The position numbers were made by a program, and so were the translations under genes. The notes beneath the pieces are model-generated. The model ran no database searches. It was given only the letters and a program-made list of their open reading frames with translations, and had not been told where the DNA came from. From contig CM059583.1 in the NCBI GenBank assembly GCA_030407085.1, positions 21,984,001 through 22,048,000 of the forward strand: 64,000 bases of DNA. The letters run 5' to 3'. The stretch comes from Trichopria drosophilae. Lineage: Eukaryota; Arthropoda; Insecta; Hymenoptera; Diapriidae. Each line of letters opens with the position of its first letter. Position 1 is the first letter of the stretch. Below, one piece after another: positions 10,990 to 23,970 of the stretch.

Positions 10990-13213
10990 CTTGTTTTATT
11001 TAAAATATTCACGGTTCAAAAAAGAAAAAAAAACATCTTGCAATTTTAATCAAATAATACTAACTACTTATGCCCAAAACATTTTTTTCAGATAATTCAT
11101 CTCTTTCGAAATATCCCGGTAAATTCATGCGAGTTACCCTCTACATTAAATGAAAGGTTCCTTGTCAACTGGAACAGAATTGTATCGATATTGGTAAGCG
11201 TCAACAACAAGAAAAGATACGACTAAAAACAAATATTTATTTAAATATTAGCGGAGTACACGACGAATATGGAATGCATAGTTGCTAACGCGATGTAGTG
11301 CAAACCATTAAAACTTCACTCATAGGGGTTTCAAAAAAATATTACCTACATTTAATTTAAAACGAAATTTGAAACATACGAAAATTTGACTGTAGTTTCC
11401 ATAAAGTTTCGTAGATTCCATTTTTTAAATGAAATACCTGAAAAAATGAATGCCGATTTACTGTTGCATTCCGTGCCATGACCTAGGGCGCTTAGTTGTT
11501 CTGTACGTTTTTTATCCGACTAGCAAGCAAACAGGTGAAGCTGATGTTAACGAGAAAAGTTTGCGTGCTCAGGCGTTGATTCGAGTCACAGTTCGACTTT
11601 GTCCTTTGTTCAAAATTAAAAGTCAACGGGGGTCGATCGATTTTTCAACGGCGGGACCGTTTTTCTAGACGAACTCTTGCACGGAACTTCGACATAAGAA
11701 TTTTTTTAATTCGACGTACAGCATTCGTTTCTCTTCGAATGAAAGGCAGAACGTGGAATAATTAATACCCGATTCTTGAATTGCTCGTTTTTTCCTGGTT
11801 TTTCTGCAATTAAAAAGTTGCACCGCCTCTCTTCTTTATTTCACTTTTACTTAAGCAACAGGACATGAGTGAAGAGAAAAAGGGTACAATGGAAATTAAT
11901 TACGGGTGGGACAATTGGAAAAACGCGAGTTGAGAACCGAGAATTAATGAAGCAGAAAATTAAACGCGGGCTCACTTGCAAAATGTGCCTGTTCGGAGAT
12001 TAATTTGTTTCTTGACATTTCTTTTTGTTTCTGCTCAAGAAAGAGTATTGTACCATATTCGAACTTTTATTTCTCCTTACAAGAATAACAGTAACTACAT
12101 TATTTTAATGAAAAAAGCAATCTTTTTTCCAAATCTGAACATTCTTCCATGTTACTGACAAATTTAATTACATGGTTAAATGAGATTATGTACGTTAATG
12201 TATGCTGCATTCAGACGAATGTTTTTTGATGTTTTCCTCCTCCATTGCAATATGAATTGGTACTTACAAGAGTCGACTACAGATGCATAAAGACTAACGA
12301 AATATAGCTGAGTTGAAAGCATAAAAACGAGCGTAAATAAAAATGTATGAATAAACACTAAACAACACTATCTCATTTCTTGTCGGTGGTCCATTTTTTA
12401 TACAAATTTGGAACGGTGGTTATTTCGATTCCAACGTAAATGCGATGATAATCTGAATCCTGAACTTTCCTTGTGAAGTAGTCGGGTAGTGCAGGAAAAA
12501 CCAGTGAGTGCGAGCAAGGAGGAACTACATATTATAAACGAGATATTTAAATATTGAAGCATTTTTGACAATCTGAATGAACTTTTACATAGTTTCTTTA
12601 TTTGCAATTTTTTTAGTAATTTAATAAGTCTCAACAAGAAGTACCTGAAAAAATACATAAAAGATCAGAATTCTAAACCACGAAACAATTTAATAAAAAA
12701 CGATACAATTCATTGATCCTAAAACCAGGAATGTATCTCAGCCGAAGGACTTTTTGGCCCAAGCTTCTAATCAGTGCGAAAAACAAAATTGCGCTAATTG
12801 CTCGAAATTCATCGGGCAGCAGAAGACGTGCAATTAGCAGATTTGCATAGCGCAGCTAGTGCAACACAGCGGTAGGAAAAAAAAAACAGGAGGAATTCCA
12901 GCGTCGACTGTCGTTAGTTGCCGAGTATACCCTACCGGTAATGGTTCTGGATGAAATTAAGGGCACGGAATCTCCGAAAAAAATCCTACAATCATGCCTG
13001 ACTTATTTTTCGAGCCTGCGGTTGCACTTCTAAAGCCTCTGCTACCGAGGGTACTACAAATACGCTTGTAATCTACCCTTTCTTTCATTGTATAACGATT
13101 TAATGAGGTTGTGCAGGTAAGGTTCCATTGCACGTGAGTTGAGGACCTATGCATGACATATTTTTTGCATACAATAAACATAGCTAGGCTCGAGCAAACA
13201 ATATGAACTTTTT
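10990..13213. other. Spacer with one short GC-richer patch
   Basis: Mostly AT-rich. A GC-richer patch at about 11450-11690, including GTCAACGGGGGTCGATCGAT, carries a 72-residue frame without visible domain. A second mild patch lies at 12890-13180. I see no supported gene. Confidence 0.3.
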
Positions 13214-13250
13214 AAAATTCCATCATAAATGTATACGGTGATGGAATTTT
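13214..13250. repeat. Short perfect hairpin
   Basis: AAAATTCCATCA (13214-13225) and TGATGGAATTTT (13239-13250) are exact inverse copies separated by 13 bases. There is no T-run or gene end next to it that would make it a terminator, and in a eukaryotic context that label would be inappropriate. Confidence 0.7.
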
Positions 13251-13407
13251 AATTATGGATCGTCAAATGTCTGAATTTGGATTATTAAAATTTCGTAGAT
13301 AAGTTTTTTTCTTTTATTTTGGGTCATCAACCCTACGTTAGATTTGCAGCTGTGAAATGACAATATTCCAGAAAATTCTCAAAAATGAAAATCTAATGGC
13401 TGTAACA

Positions 13408-13497
13408 GGCAACAAAGTGTCCAGCAGTAAATTGTTGGTGGTAAACTGTCCGGCGACAAATTATGCGTATTGAATAGTATGGCGGCAAATTGTTAGC
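13408..13497. repeat. Degenerate 15 bp tandem array, six units
   Basis: Cutting every 15 bases gives units close to GGCGRCAAATTGTCC: GGCAACAAAGTGTCC, AGCAGTAAATTGTTG, GTGGTAAACTGTCCG, GCGACAAATTATGCG, a poor unit, then CGGCAAATTGTTAGC. The array is diverged and therefore old. Its period equals that of the foldback subrepeats at 61101-61704, but the unit sequence differs. Confidence 0.55.
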
Positions 13498-13819
13498 GAA
13501 ATTGATGTGAATCTTATTCATACTAATTTAAGATCAGTTTGTTTATGAGAAGTTATTTTTCATACTCTAACCTAATTCATGTCACGATTCATATCCATTT
13601 TACAAATTTATTTTAAGTAAAACTGATAAAATGGAGAAGTGATTTAAGTTAGCTCAGGTATGCAGAAACCAATTTCACTTTAAAATTTATTATTATTTAC
13701 ATGTCGATATTTAGAAATGTGGATCTTTACTGTTTGCAAATAAAGTTTGAAAATACTAAAAGTGAATAAAAATCTCGAACGTACCCAGACAATGACGAAA
13801 GTTTCTTTAAATAAAATTC

Positions 13820-14380
13820 TCAGCCGTCACGTTTTGCGGAGGAATTTGCGACTTTCGGAGGTCGTATATCCGGAATGAAAATCCTAACTCGTGGTATTTT
13901 CGAAGGCGTTTTTTCTGCTTTTGACATGACAGAAAGTACATCAGATTTGTGTATACAATTTCCAAAGAGATCTCGCGGATTTCCATCTTGAGTTCTGAAT
14001 GCGGTATCGCGCCTTTCTACGAACTTGAAATCGGCTCCTACGTGGATATACAGATAATATATGGAAGAATATGCAGTCACATACGTACACTACTTACACT
14101 CCTACAAACTTGCGTCTTTATGTATAAATATACGTGTATGGTACGTACGTACGTATACATGTGGTATGAAGTTGTTGCAGCGGATATCCTCGGAATATTG
14201 CTGTTCATATGAAGTCGATAAAGGTCGGAACTACCTTATTGGCGCGCGGCGCATGCCAAAGAATGGGAAATGCACACCTCCGGTGCAAAACGAGCCGGGT
14301 TTATCGACGAAAAGACGGAAAAGCTCGAAAGCGCCAGCCGGCGATTGTTATGGCCGATCCGCACGTGTGAAATATTACGA
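13820..14380. promoter_or_regulatory. GC-richer island
   Basis: Composition shifts upward across 13820-14380, with CpG-containing stretches at both ends and a short (GTAC)n-like run at about 14138-14155. Frames on both strands are open (13820-14080 minus, 14061-14528 plus) with no domain that I recognise. It is a candidate regulatory island or exon. Confidence 0.25.
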
Positions 14381-14529
14381 AAATAAAAATAGTGCTTTTA
14401 CTTATCATTCGGACGTGAAGGAAATTTTTATGAAAGCTTCTTTTCTTATCTACTTCGGAATTTACTGCTCTGTTAAAAGATTCTTGAAAATTCATACACT
14501 GAATGTCTTCATTGTTAGGATTATGTAAT

Positions 14530-15240
14530 CACATTTCAAAAAGAAATCTCAATGAATACTATTTGCAATCATTCTTACTATCGGGAGTATTGATAAAGTC
14601 ATTAGAGACGGTGAAGATATCACAAAGCAAATTTTTTAATCCTGATTAATCGTTTACTTTACATTTTTCCCTCGTCTACATTTTTAAGGTAGATATTGAT
14701 GATACTAAGGCGGAAAGACGGCATTTTTCGCCTCAGTAGGAACTGAATTATTATGATATTATTTTCAACAACATAATAGTAAATACTACAATAGAAAATA
14801 AAAACAAATTTATCTGTATTCTAAAAAAGTTTCGTTTATGCTGCCTTTAATTTTGGTTTTAAAATATTTGTTAGAAATAGTATAATAATGTAATTTTTCA
14901 ATTTTTGTTACTTCGTTTTCTCGTTTTCTACAATATGGCAAGTACTTCTTTCGTTCTCTTTTATCTGCAGGTTTTAGATTGTGTTTAATCATCCGAGCGA
15001 TTCGGGTAGCTCTTCTCATGATTTTCGTTCTTGCAGTTTTCGATCGTTTCTTGTATCCAAGTTGATGGTATGTCCTGTATATTCCGTGCACGTCTCCTGC
15101 TTTCTTTCGTCAAAATTGATTCCTTCTGTACTTTTCCCGTTTGATGAGTGTTGCCATCAGCATTTGACTTTCGAATTTTTTGTCATCATCAGGAACATGT
15201 TTTTAAGTATTTCATTCCGATTGTATTGATTGATTTGAGA
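14530..15240 (-). other. Lysine-rich minus frame, possible retroelement debris
   Basis: A minus-strand frame at 14810-15091 encodes a very basic peptide (for example RSKTARTKIMRRATRIARMI). Just upstream on the same strand, near 15165-15195, is CCTGATGATGAC followed by TCGAAAGTC. That layout recalls the ribozyme-like tails of Penelope-type elements, but I cannot pair the stems convincingly. There is no recognisable catalytic motif. It may be decayed retroelement sequence or chance. Confidence 0.2.
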
Positions 15241-17285
15241 ACATAAAACGATGATTCTAATTAAATTTAAAAACAATATTCCGTTTTTAACAATAAGGTT
15301 TTTTAAATCATATTAAAACATTCGTATCGGATACTGAAAAATACTTTTGTATAATAATTGCGATAGATGTGTGCAATAAGACGTGCAATTGGGCCCTCGA
15401 ACCGATCTATCGTAAGTAGTAACAGACAGTCTAGCAAATTTTAGAATTTATCTCGGTTCGTTTAACAGATCGACCAGGATAAAATTGTAGGTGTTGACAA
15501 TACCTTTAATATGTGATGTTACTCGTTTTCATTCAATGAAAACTGAGTTCAGGAAAGCCTTGGAAAATCTTATATTTCATTTGTCCCACCAGCGATTGTA
15601 CACAAACGAAATTGCGACTTTTGAAGGCTATTCTTGACACGGAGCAAGTAACATCTCAAATTAAAGTTACTTTCAACACCTACAATTTTTATCATGGACG
15701 GAAAAACGTTAACTATTATCCAAAACAATATAAATGGAAAAAACTGCGAATCTGCACGTTACTACTTACGACGCAACGGTTGCAGACCCTAACGCGTTAT
15801 AAGTACTAAATGTAGCTTAACATGAATAATTAATTATTGTTACTGATTATTAAAATAGTAATAAAAATCATTTTGGATGAATTTATGTTGAGATTATCGA
15901 TAAACATTTAGCCAACGGTATTCTTTTAAATAAATTAACATTTATAAACTCCACTAGATATAAAATTCTTAAGATAATCATTAATAATAATGTTATGAGT
16001 CGCTGATTATATGTTTACCGTTAGAAATATTTTTTTTTGTTCGTTAATGTTGTCAACGAAACTTTTTCTATATTTTTACGAAAGTTTCAAATATATAAAA
16101 ACTATCATCATAATTATTTACCATTTTATTTATTTTTTTACATGATTAAATACAATTTTTATGAAAAATCTCATGAAAAATGAATATATTGTGAAATTTC
16201 AAAGTAATTCACATGCTCGTGTTATTGTACTATATTTGTTCCAGATAAAAAATGTCGTTGTTCAACAAATGCTACACACTCGTGATTTTATAAAGCCTTT
16301 TTTTAGCACATTTTAAATTCTATTCTACAGACTTTAAATTGATGTTTTTTTGTCAGCATCAGAATGTTTTGAAAATACCCCGGTGTTTTTTTTTGCTCTA
16401 TATTATTAATAAATAATGGCATCAGCTTGTATGGAAAAATAGTAGTAGTAGTAGTAAGTAGTAATTTATTTATCTCTTAAATAGGAAATACAAAATCCAT
16501 TGAGTTGGAGTTCAGAATGTTTACAACAAATAATAAATAATAAAGAATCTTAGTGTGAAAAGCAGGCCGTCGAATAAAATAAACGCAATGGAAAAATAAA
16601 ACCAACATCATGTGGAATTTTAAAATGCTTGTAGGTACTAAAGTCTAATATGTTACAGGACATTAGTAAAGTACTGTCGGAATTCTAATGTTTGGACTGC
16701 AATACAAATATTTCATTAAAAATGAACAACAATGCTATACATTGTATACAATTGATGAAATTGCAGTCTGATGTACGAATAACTTTATAGAAAATTGCAA
16801 GTTAAAAACAAAATATAGAAACATTTGAACTGCTATTCCTAATCAATACTTGACAATAACTAATGCACAAAATACTGTCAATTGATGGTAACTTTACATC
16901 TAATGAATTGTACTGATTACATTTTAAATATAGTTCGTGGTTAATATTTTCATGCTTTCCATCGTTGTAAGTGTACATCGAATTTCATGAAAAATATGCT
17001 TTAATTTAAAAAAGTTTCTTATAATTTTTATAATGCGTTGACGCTCGTAAATTAAGCATTTTATTATTCGATGGAGCATATTTATTACACTCTTTCTCTA
17101 TCCTCTGAAAAACTAAAATTAATCAGAAATCCTGTTGTAATTAATTAACGACATTTTTAAAGTAACGGGTTATTGACCGGTTAGAACTAAAAATCAAAAT
17201 AATAAAACACACTGTCATTGACCAATAAATAACATCACTTATATTTAATAAAATTATTTAATATTTCGAAATAACAAATTAATTA
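15241..17285. other. AT-rich spacer with an AGT microsatellite
   Basis: Nothing coding is recognised. A short (AGT)n run lies at about 16440-16466. The rest is AT-rich unique-looking sequence. Confidence 0.4.
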
Positions 17286-17291
17286 ATTAAT

Positions 17292-17320
17292 TTTCGGCCT
17301 AAGAATAAGGTCCTCATCAG
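17292..17320 (-). ncRNA. Hammerhead-ribozyme-like core, incomplete
   Basis: On the minus strand CTGATGA is followed by GGACCT, a short loop, AGGCC and then GAAA. This is the order of the hammerhead catalytic core (CUGAUGA, stem II, GAAA). Stem II can form five pairs with one bulged A. Immediately after GAAA comes an 18-base AT palindrome that could act as a tiny stem III, then GTTA, where GTT would be a permitted cleavage triplet. I could not find a matching stem I, so self-cleavage is unproven. Hammerheads of this short-stem kind are known in Penelope-like retroelements; this may be such a tail. Confidence 0.3.
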
Positions 17321-17329
17321 AAAAATGAT

Positions 17330-19434
17330 AAAAATAGAAAATAAAAAAGAGAAAAAATAATAAAGTATAAATAAAAAATTGTAACACTAAAAAACTAATA
17401 TTGTTCCAAATTTTAGTTTCATAAATAAATCTGACTTTGTTTGTAAAATTTTTAACTTTATTTAAGTTGTCTTTAATTAATTAAGCCATCTACGTCTCTT
17501 AAATAAAACGGTAATTTGAATTTAAAGTATAGTTTATTAATAAAAACAGTTTCAATGAATTCCATATATTTGTAAATTAACAACTACTAAAGAAATCGAA
17601 GAATCCCTTGGTATTCCATAAATTTGTTTATAAAATTAATTTTGAAAAGTGAACATTATACTCTACTAAACCATTTTTAGACCTTTAATAAATTCATGCT
17701 TTGGTAGATAGGTGAAGGTAAATATTTCATGCCGACTGATTTCAATAATTTGTAGGATGATATCAACCAAAACATTCGCTAATAATGCTGTCACATCTAA
17801 CGATATTAACTATTAGTATTTCGGTATTTTAAAGGATTTAATTTTCTCTCTTCAAACCATCTTTAATCAGAAATCTATGTTTGATAAGAATATTTTTTAG
17901 GTTGTGAGAGAAAAACTGGACCAAGTTATAAGTAAGTGAGTTTTACTGACTATTAATGATACGTCTTGTTTATGAATTTTAGGCAAACCATTTCTTCTTG
18001 GGATAGCAGCATTATTGGTCATTAATAATTTTAAGAAAATTATTAATGTACTCTTTTTTTTCCAATCCTTAAGTAATGAATTAACTTCTTCCGAGATGGT
18101 ATAAATACATTCGATATTTTTACTAAGATTAAATATTCGAACAGATTAAAGCAGTGTTGCAAATACAATTATATAGGTATTAGTTTTTATTTGAAAAAAA
18201 TTATTTTTACCGTACAATTAGTTTGGTCGCATATCGAAATTTAGAGATTAAACCACTTTAATAATTTCTAAATCAGCGATGAGAGCAAATAGCACTTCTA
18301 AATTTCTTAAGTGACCTGAAATTACTAAATGAAGATTTCAAATACTATCACATTTTATGGTTACTTTTAGCATTTAGAATAAGCTTATTGGAAGCTTAGT
18401 CGATATCCTTATTATTACTCGTATTTCTCGTCTTCCATAGAATAAATAATCTGAAGTAATATTAAAAAAATTCATTAAATTCATTGATTAGCTGAAATTG
18501 AATGGATCATTTAGAAACTTGAAAATGTGTACGAGCCTGATAAATAATTTTCAATTGTTTTCGAGTGGAATGTTGATATGAATTATTATTAGAACAATTC
18601 ACTTCAAATTATGCGAATATCTTGAAGAACATAGTCGCAAATTTTGGGTATGCAAATAGGTCGGAAGAGTTGAACTATGGTAGAAAATGAAATGAGCCAC
18701 GGTAGACAATGAACCTCCTGCAGTGTGGATGGTCGACTATAAAGTTTATTATTAAAAAAGTCATTTCATTTCTCTTAAATTTGTAATTGCAGAGTTGCAG
18801 TGGTGTTATAATACGAACTATTGTGAAATTATTTATTATACGAATTAGTCCTATTGGTCTGCGACGTTCAATTTAAGAGTGAGTAAAATTCATAAATTCT
18901 CATTGTTTCGACAATAAGAAATAAATAATAAAATCAGAATTTTCATCTGTGCACATCATTATGAAATTTCGTCATTATTTCTTTATTGGAGTACTTGAAT
19001 GTGCTCAAATTTATATCGCCCATAAATGATTCGTAAATGATCATTGTGGCGAAATGTTAAATATGCGCAATTTTCCCTTGTTTATAATAAGCTTTATATT
19101 ATCTTGGCAGCATTCGAAAGTGCCGCTCGTATTGTCATAAATGTAACATTTTTAGTTCTCTTGAAATATCATTAGTTATATTCAAGTTGTTCTCTAGATT
19201 ATTGTAAACGTGTTTAAATCTCATATAATGTGGGTTTATATCTTACATTCTTTACGAAACGAAAAATGCAAATGAACATCTAAGCATTCCGTAGCACATT
19301 AACAACTTATTTTATTATTTATCTAAATTTGAAGAAACATTGAAGCATTTATTGAAGCATTGAAACATTAATCACGAAATTTTCCAAAGATCATATTTTT
19401 ATATTTTGTTTATAAGTGATTTCATAGTGGCTCA
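17330..19434. other. AT-rich spacer, nothing recognised
   Basis: Very AT-rich. No coding frame of note, no RNA gene and no clear repeat pair seen. Confidence 0.4.
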
Positions 19435-19875
19435 TCCATTATCGAATATTGAAAGTTTAAAATGGTAGCATCAAATGGCGGCTAACATCACTTGTATTTT
19501 AATTATCGTAAATAAACAAATCGTTTTTAAAGAAAAATCGTCGACTGAAAGAAGCTTTTACGATTTTTGTCCAATTTAACATAATTTTTAGAAATTCACG
19601 TTTACCCTGAAAACAGTGCGATTTAGTTGCATATCCCAGGAAATACTATATGTAGACAATTTTTTTGATAATTATCCCATTTAGATTTATATGGAATTGT
19701 TTTTCATAAATGAATGATGAATAAAAATTCGTTTATTATTACTTATAATTAAGTATTTGCAGTAAAATAATATCTTGGATCTATCGAACCTTTCAGTGAC
19801 GCAATTCAGGCACTGGACTTCAAATTTCAAAAAAGCATAACCAATATGGCTGATCAAAAACTGGAAACGTTAGCG
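19435..19875 (+). repeat. Degenerate GGCGGA-module copies
   Basis: At about 19458-19490 AAAATGG is followed by CAAATGGCGGCTAAC. At about 19795-19870 the order GTGACGCAATTCAGG, ACTTCAAATTTCAAAA, CCAATATGGCTGATCAAAAA matches the consensus module in the plus orientation with many substitutions. Confidence 0.45.
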
Positions 19876-20394
19876 AATTTTATACATAAATTTTATACAT
19901 AAAAATATTCTGTTTTTTTTCGTCTGATCAACTTTCAAAATTAAAAATCGATATCATTGTCATATTCATATTCTTCACTTTCATCGCCATTTGGGATTTC
20001 GACAAATCACATCATAAGTTTTGTGTTACAAGCCCGGGTCGGCAATCATTCCCTTCATGGTTTTTTTGTTGTTTATGTTGAAATTTCTCTAGGAATTTGC
20101 TGAAATAGTAACTGAAGTTTTTTACTGTTATCATTTCAGAATTTTACAAAATAAAATTAAGAAACATTTTCAACAAATTTCAGAAAATTACCAAAATATA
20201 TCAGGAAATTACTAAACTCTGTTTCGTAAAATTCTGAAATCGTAAGGATAAAAAAATGTCTGTTACTCTTTCAGGAAATTGCTACAGAAATTTTTAACAG
20301 TGTTGTGTCGAACGATATTTTTTATAACAATGAAGAAAACTCCGTAAGACGATGTTACCTCCCACGATAAGAATGTGATTTTTTTTTGATAATT

Positions 20395-20435
20395 ACGGAC
20401 GCCATATTGAATCCGCCATGTTGAATTTTGTAAAT
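20395..20435 (-). repeat. GGCGGA-module copy, minus orientation
   Basis: GCCATATTGAATCCGCCATG followed by TTGAATTTTG is the reverse complement of the consensus core. It lies about 0.5 kb from the plus-oriented copy at 19795-19870. Confidence 0.55.
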
Positions 20436-20736
20436 GTAAGGGTATTTCTGATAATCTCTGTTCTTCATGCAATTTTATAAATTTTTAGCACGTCTATTAC
20501 CAAATTTCTTTACTAACGAATTAGATTAACAACAATACAACTTTTTGTGGATATGTTTACTTGTGACCATTACAAATCAATGTAGATTGAAAAAATATCA
20601 TGATTTTTCTAAAGTTTAAGTATGTGTTTAACTGAAAATCCGAAAAAAGTGTTTTGCATCAAATACGAAAGATAAATGTCACAGCTATTTAAAAAATCGT
20701 CCGGGGAACAAAGTTCCGAAAATCAACACACCAAGA

Positions 20737-20856
20737 GGCCAAAAATTTCGATATTGCATGGTTCCAGCGTGATTTTCTTCACTTTGTCTTTGAAAATTTG
20801 ACAAAAAGAAAGAAAATTAAAATACATTGGACTCTCGCAATATCGAAATTTTAGCC
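20737..20856. repeat. 120 bp imperfect hairpin
   Basis: The outer stem pairs GGCCAAAAATTTCGATATTG (from 20737) with the inverse of CAATATCGAAATTTTAGCC (ending 20856). Inside, GTCTTTGAAAATTTGAC closes a second, near-palindromic stem. The arrangement gives a long single hairpin of about 120 nt. It could be a small foldback element or a miRNA-like precursor; nothing in the sequence decides between these. Confidence 0.55.
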
Positions 20857-21149
20857 TTTCTTATAAAACTTGAGAAGGAGATGTTATAGGCGACAAAAAC
20901 CAACGGATAAAAGAAACCTTACTGATTATGCCATGAATTGCTTGGTCTACCTTACTAATATAGAAGTAGCGACGATAATTCAGTCTAGAACGAACCTTAT
21001 TGTTAGCTTCCTTTTTGATACTTTATAGAGTTAGTATGTAGAGTTCCTGATCAATTTCTAATCTGAAGGAAAACATCTGTTAAATTAGCTGTTATTGACA
21101 AAAAGATTGTATTTGAAAAAGCAAAATAGAAAAATCGAAAGATCAGGAG

Positions 21150-21700
21150 ACCGATGAGCACTTGCCATAAATCGAAATTGTCGATAAAAATTCTTATAAA
21201 GGAAGAAAAATTAAAAGCTGAAATCCGCTCGATAACGTTGATTTCGCATTTTCCGCTCGGAATCCCATTTATTTTCGAGTGGGAAAATCTCGAGAAAATT
21301 AAATTTCGTAAAGCGGCAAGACGTATCGGGTCAATGGACTTAGATGCGTACACGGGTAACTCGCCCGCGAATGCTGGGGGCGGGCGGAAAGTGCTTCCTC
21401 ACACCCACCTGAATTGGAAACCACCTGAGGAATAAGAAATACGAGACTCCGGCAGAAAGAGAAATGGCATAACATCCGTTCGCGTCACAATTGGCGATAC
21501 GTCCGCGGCGACGTCTGGATACCAGGAGCTTGCAGGGGAACAAGAGAACGAGTAAATTTTTAGATCGGAATTTCTGGAGGGTCTGAAGATCTACTGTGCA
21601 TCTTCGCGAGGTAAGCGAAAAGCGGGCACATTTCATGCTATATTTTATTCAGTAGTATGCGCCACTCTGCAGGCTCCGGCTACTCGAGCCCAGCGAGCTT
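21150..21700. promoter_or_regulatory. GC-rich island
   Basis: CpG-rich sequence stands out of AT-rich flanks, including TCGCCCGCGAATGCTGGGGG and GATACGTCCGCGGCGACGTC. Both strands have 90-100 residue frames, none with a visible domain. It is a candidate regulatory island or unrecognised exon. Confidence 0.3.
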
Positions 21701-22618
21701 ATGAAAATACATGCACCCAGAAGAAAATATATATTTTAATATAAAGATCGTTCGCGTTTATTTCAGTTTACGGTCTTATTAATAGCCTGTCATAACGCCG
21801 GCGTATTTTCTTGAAACTTTTGATCGAAGTTATTCCTTTTACATATAGTTATTACATTTTTTTATATTTAATTACAACTCTTGCAACCATTAGTTGGAAG
21901 ACGAATTCAGTTATACCTAGGGACACTAAATAGTTCAGAAATAATTGCATTCAATATGCTAACAGAATTATTTCGTATATGTCTGACATGTCTGACCGCG
22001 CGTGGATCTTACTACTTAGAATCTCTCGCATGCACGTGCCATACGTCTCATTTTATATTGAAGCACAGCAAATTCTTTAGACTGGTATTTGTATTTATAA
22101 CGTTAATTCTTACATCTATTAATAATACATATTATATTCATGGATCATAACTATTTCGCCATAAAGTATTAGTGTATATAAATATTTTCTGTGCATAGCG
22201 ACTATTTCTATTTTCATGTTACTAGTTTCTTGAAATAATTGAATTTAATACACATAATCGTTTTATGACAATTCTAAAATATACAATGAACGAGAAGAAA
22301 AGAGTACATAACCCTCTTGTGCGCAGACCCGAATATATACGTCCAAACTAAGTTGTTTCCGTATGCGCTAGGACATATATATACATCCAAACATTTCACC
22401 GACATAACCTTAGACCATGAAATAATTTTTAAATCAAAATTTGAGGTTACGAGGTTATCGTACATATGTTATATTGTGCCATTTTAAATATTTATGTATT
22501 TATATAAATAATTCAAAAATAGAAAAAGTTCATCAATTTATACACTTCAAGGACAGAAGATTTACTTGAAAATCGTCAAATAATCACAAAGCTACGTATC
22601 AAAAGGGGATCGCTTGAG

Positions 22619-23076
22619 ATCGCCGATTACGAATGTAATGTTGAAATGCCAAAATCCAAAATGACGGATCTTATATGGCAGATCCAATATGGCGGAAACA
22701 GTATGAGGAACTAATTTTCCAAAGATTATCAAATTTTCACAAAAATTGCTATCTAAGGGTTTTAGCGGTCGATGGTAACGAATCTGATGTTAAAATTTCA
22801 AAATTCAAAATGGCGGATCCATCATGGCGGACTAATTTTCCAAAAATTATCGAATGTTCACAAAAATTGCTATCTAATTTTATTAAGACGACTAGGATCT
22901 TCTGCACATGAATGTTTTCAATAAACCCAGGATGTGCCGCGTGGAGGCTTCATAGTTTTTTCTATCGGATTTACCCGTTTTTTTTTTATTTCTTAAATTA
23001 GTCCGCCATATTGGATCCGCCATTTTGAATTTTAAAATTTTAACATCAGATTCGTAATCAGCGACCGCAAAAACTG
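22619..23076. repeat. Inverted arrangement of three GGCGGA modules
   Basis: Two plus copies (about 22619-22720 and 22763-22845) face one minus copy (about 22996-23076). The second plus and the minus copy match over about 80 bp (ACGAATCTGATGTTAAAAT, then TTCAAAATGGCGGATCC, then a second ATGGCGGACTAATTT). They form a hairpin with a ~150 bp loop. TIR-type ends are not clear here, so this may be the core of a decayed palindromic element. Confidence 0.7.
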
Positions 23077-23339
23077 TAATATACCAACTCAACTTGAAAT
23101 AACTCAATTTGGAAACTATGTTTCCGGCGAAAACTCGTGCACAGGAGGGATAATGAATTCGAGAAATGCTAAGATAAACAAAAAGAGAGATGTCATAAGT
23201 TATTTTTACTGAGTGTTTATAAAATAATTATAAACTATCGAATATGTGATTATTAATTAATCATTCCAGAATTTTCGAATTTCTCAACATGTGTGCTGAT
23301 CATCATTGAAAAAGCTCCATCTCCACTTGAACATTGATT

Positions 23340-23850
23340 ACTCCTTTTTACCGAGAAGGATCTCAAGTTCGCAGGAAGCGTCGAAGAAATCGTAATCCTT
23401 CGGAGCTCTCGAATACGGCAAACGACTCTATCGAAGGAGATTGAGTCAATATTAACGAATGTCAGGGACTTTTAATAAAGAGCGAATTCGGAATCAGGGC
23501 GACGCACTGTGGAGCATGCGCAGGTTGGGTCTGGGCAGAAATCGTGTCGTGGTGCCACTTTATTGATTTCGAGATTATCACGCGCGTTCCACAGCTCGCA
23601 TCGTCGTACGAGGTATTGTGCTCTCTCACCTTCTCTCTCTCCCTCTCTCTTTGTCTTGGGCTCTTGGTCTCTCTCACTCTTTCATACGCGAATAACGATC
23701 GAGTAATTATGCGAACAACTTGGAAACCGAGGCGCCGGGTTACTCTACACGCCCGACTATTAAAGGACTTTGGAACTGAGTGGCAGTTTCTCCGGGACGA
23801 ACACCGAGTCGAGCATTAATTTATTGTCGAGCTCAAATTAAATCCAGCCG
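23340..23850. promoter_or_regulatory. GC-richer island with CT/GAGA tract
   Basis: CpG-containing sequence surrounds a pyrimidine tract at about 23619-23680 (CTCTCTCACCTTCTCTCTCT and similar). Read on the minus strand this is a GAGA repeat of the kind bound by GAGA factor in insects. Overlapping frames exist on both strands but are low in complexity. It is promoter-like; function is inferred only. Confidence 0.3.
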
Positions 23851-23970
23851 CCGAACAAATCGCGGTACCACCGTGTCAATTGCCTTTCATTTGCGCATAG
23901 TCTAAGCGGTGTTGATGTCCTTTTGTTTATATTTTCTTGGAGGCATATTAATCTTAATATTTGAAAATAA

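Noticed and set aside
14061..14528. 155-residue plus open frame, the longest in the window
   Set aside because: It crosses from a GC-richer island into AT-rich sequence, has no recognisable domain, is tyrosine- and cysteine-biased from a (GTAC)n-like run, and is overlapped by a frame on the other strand.
15165..15195. Second hammerhead-like CTGATGATGAC ... CGAAAGTC on the minus strand
   Set aside because: Stem II cannot be paired convincingly by eye, so it was not called as a ribozyme; noted only with the lysine-rich frame.
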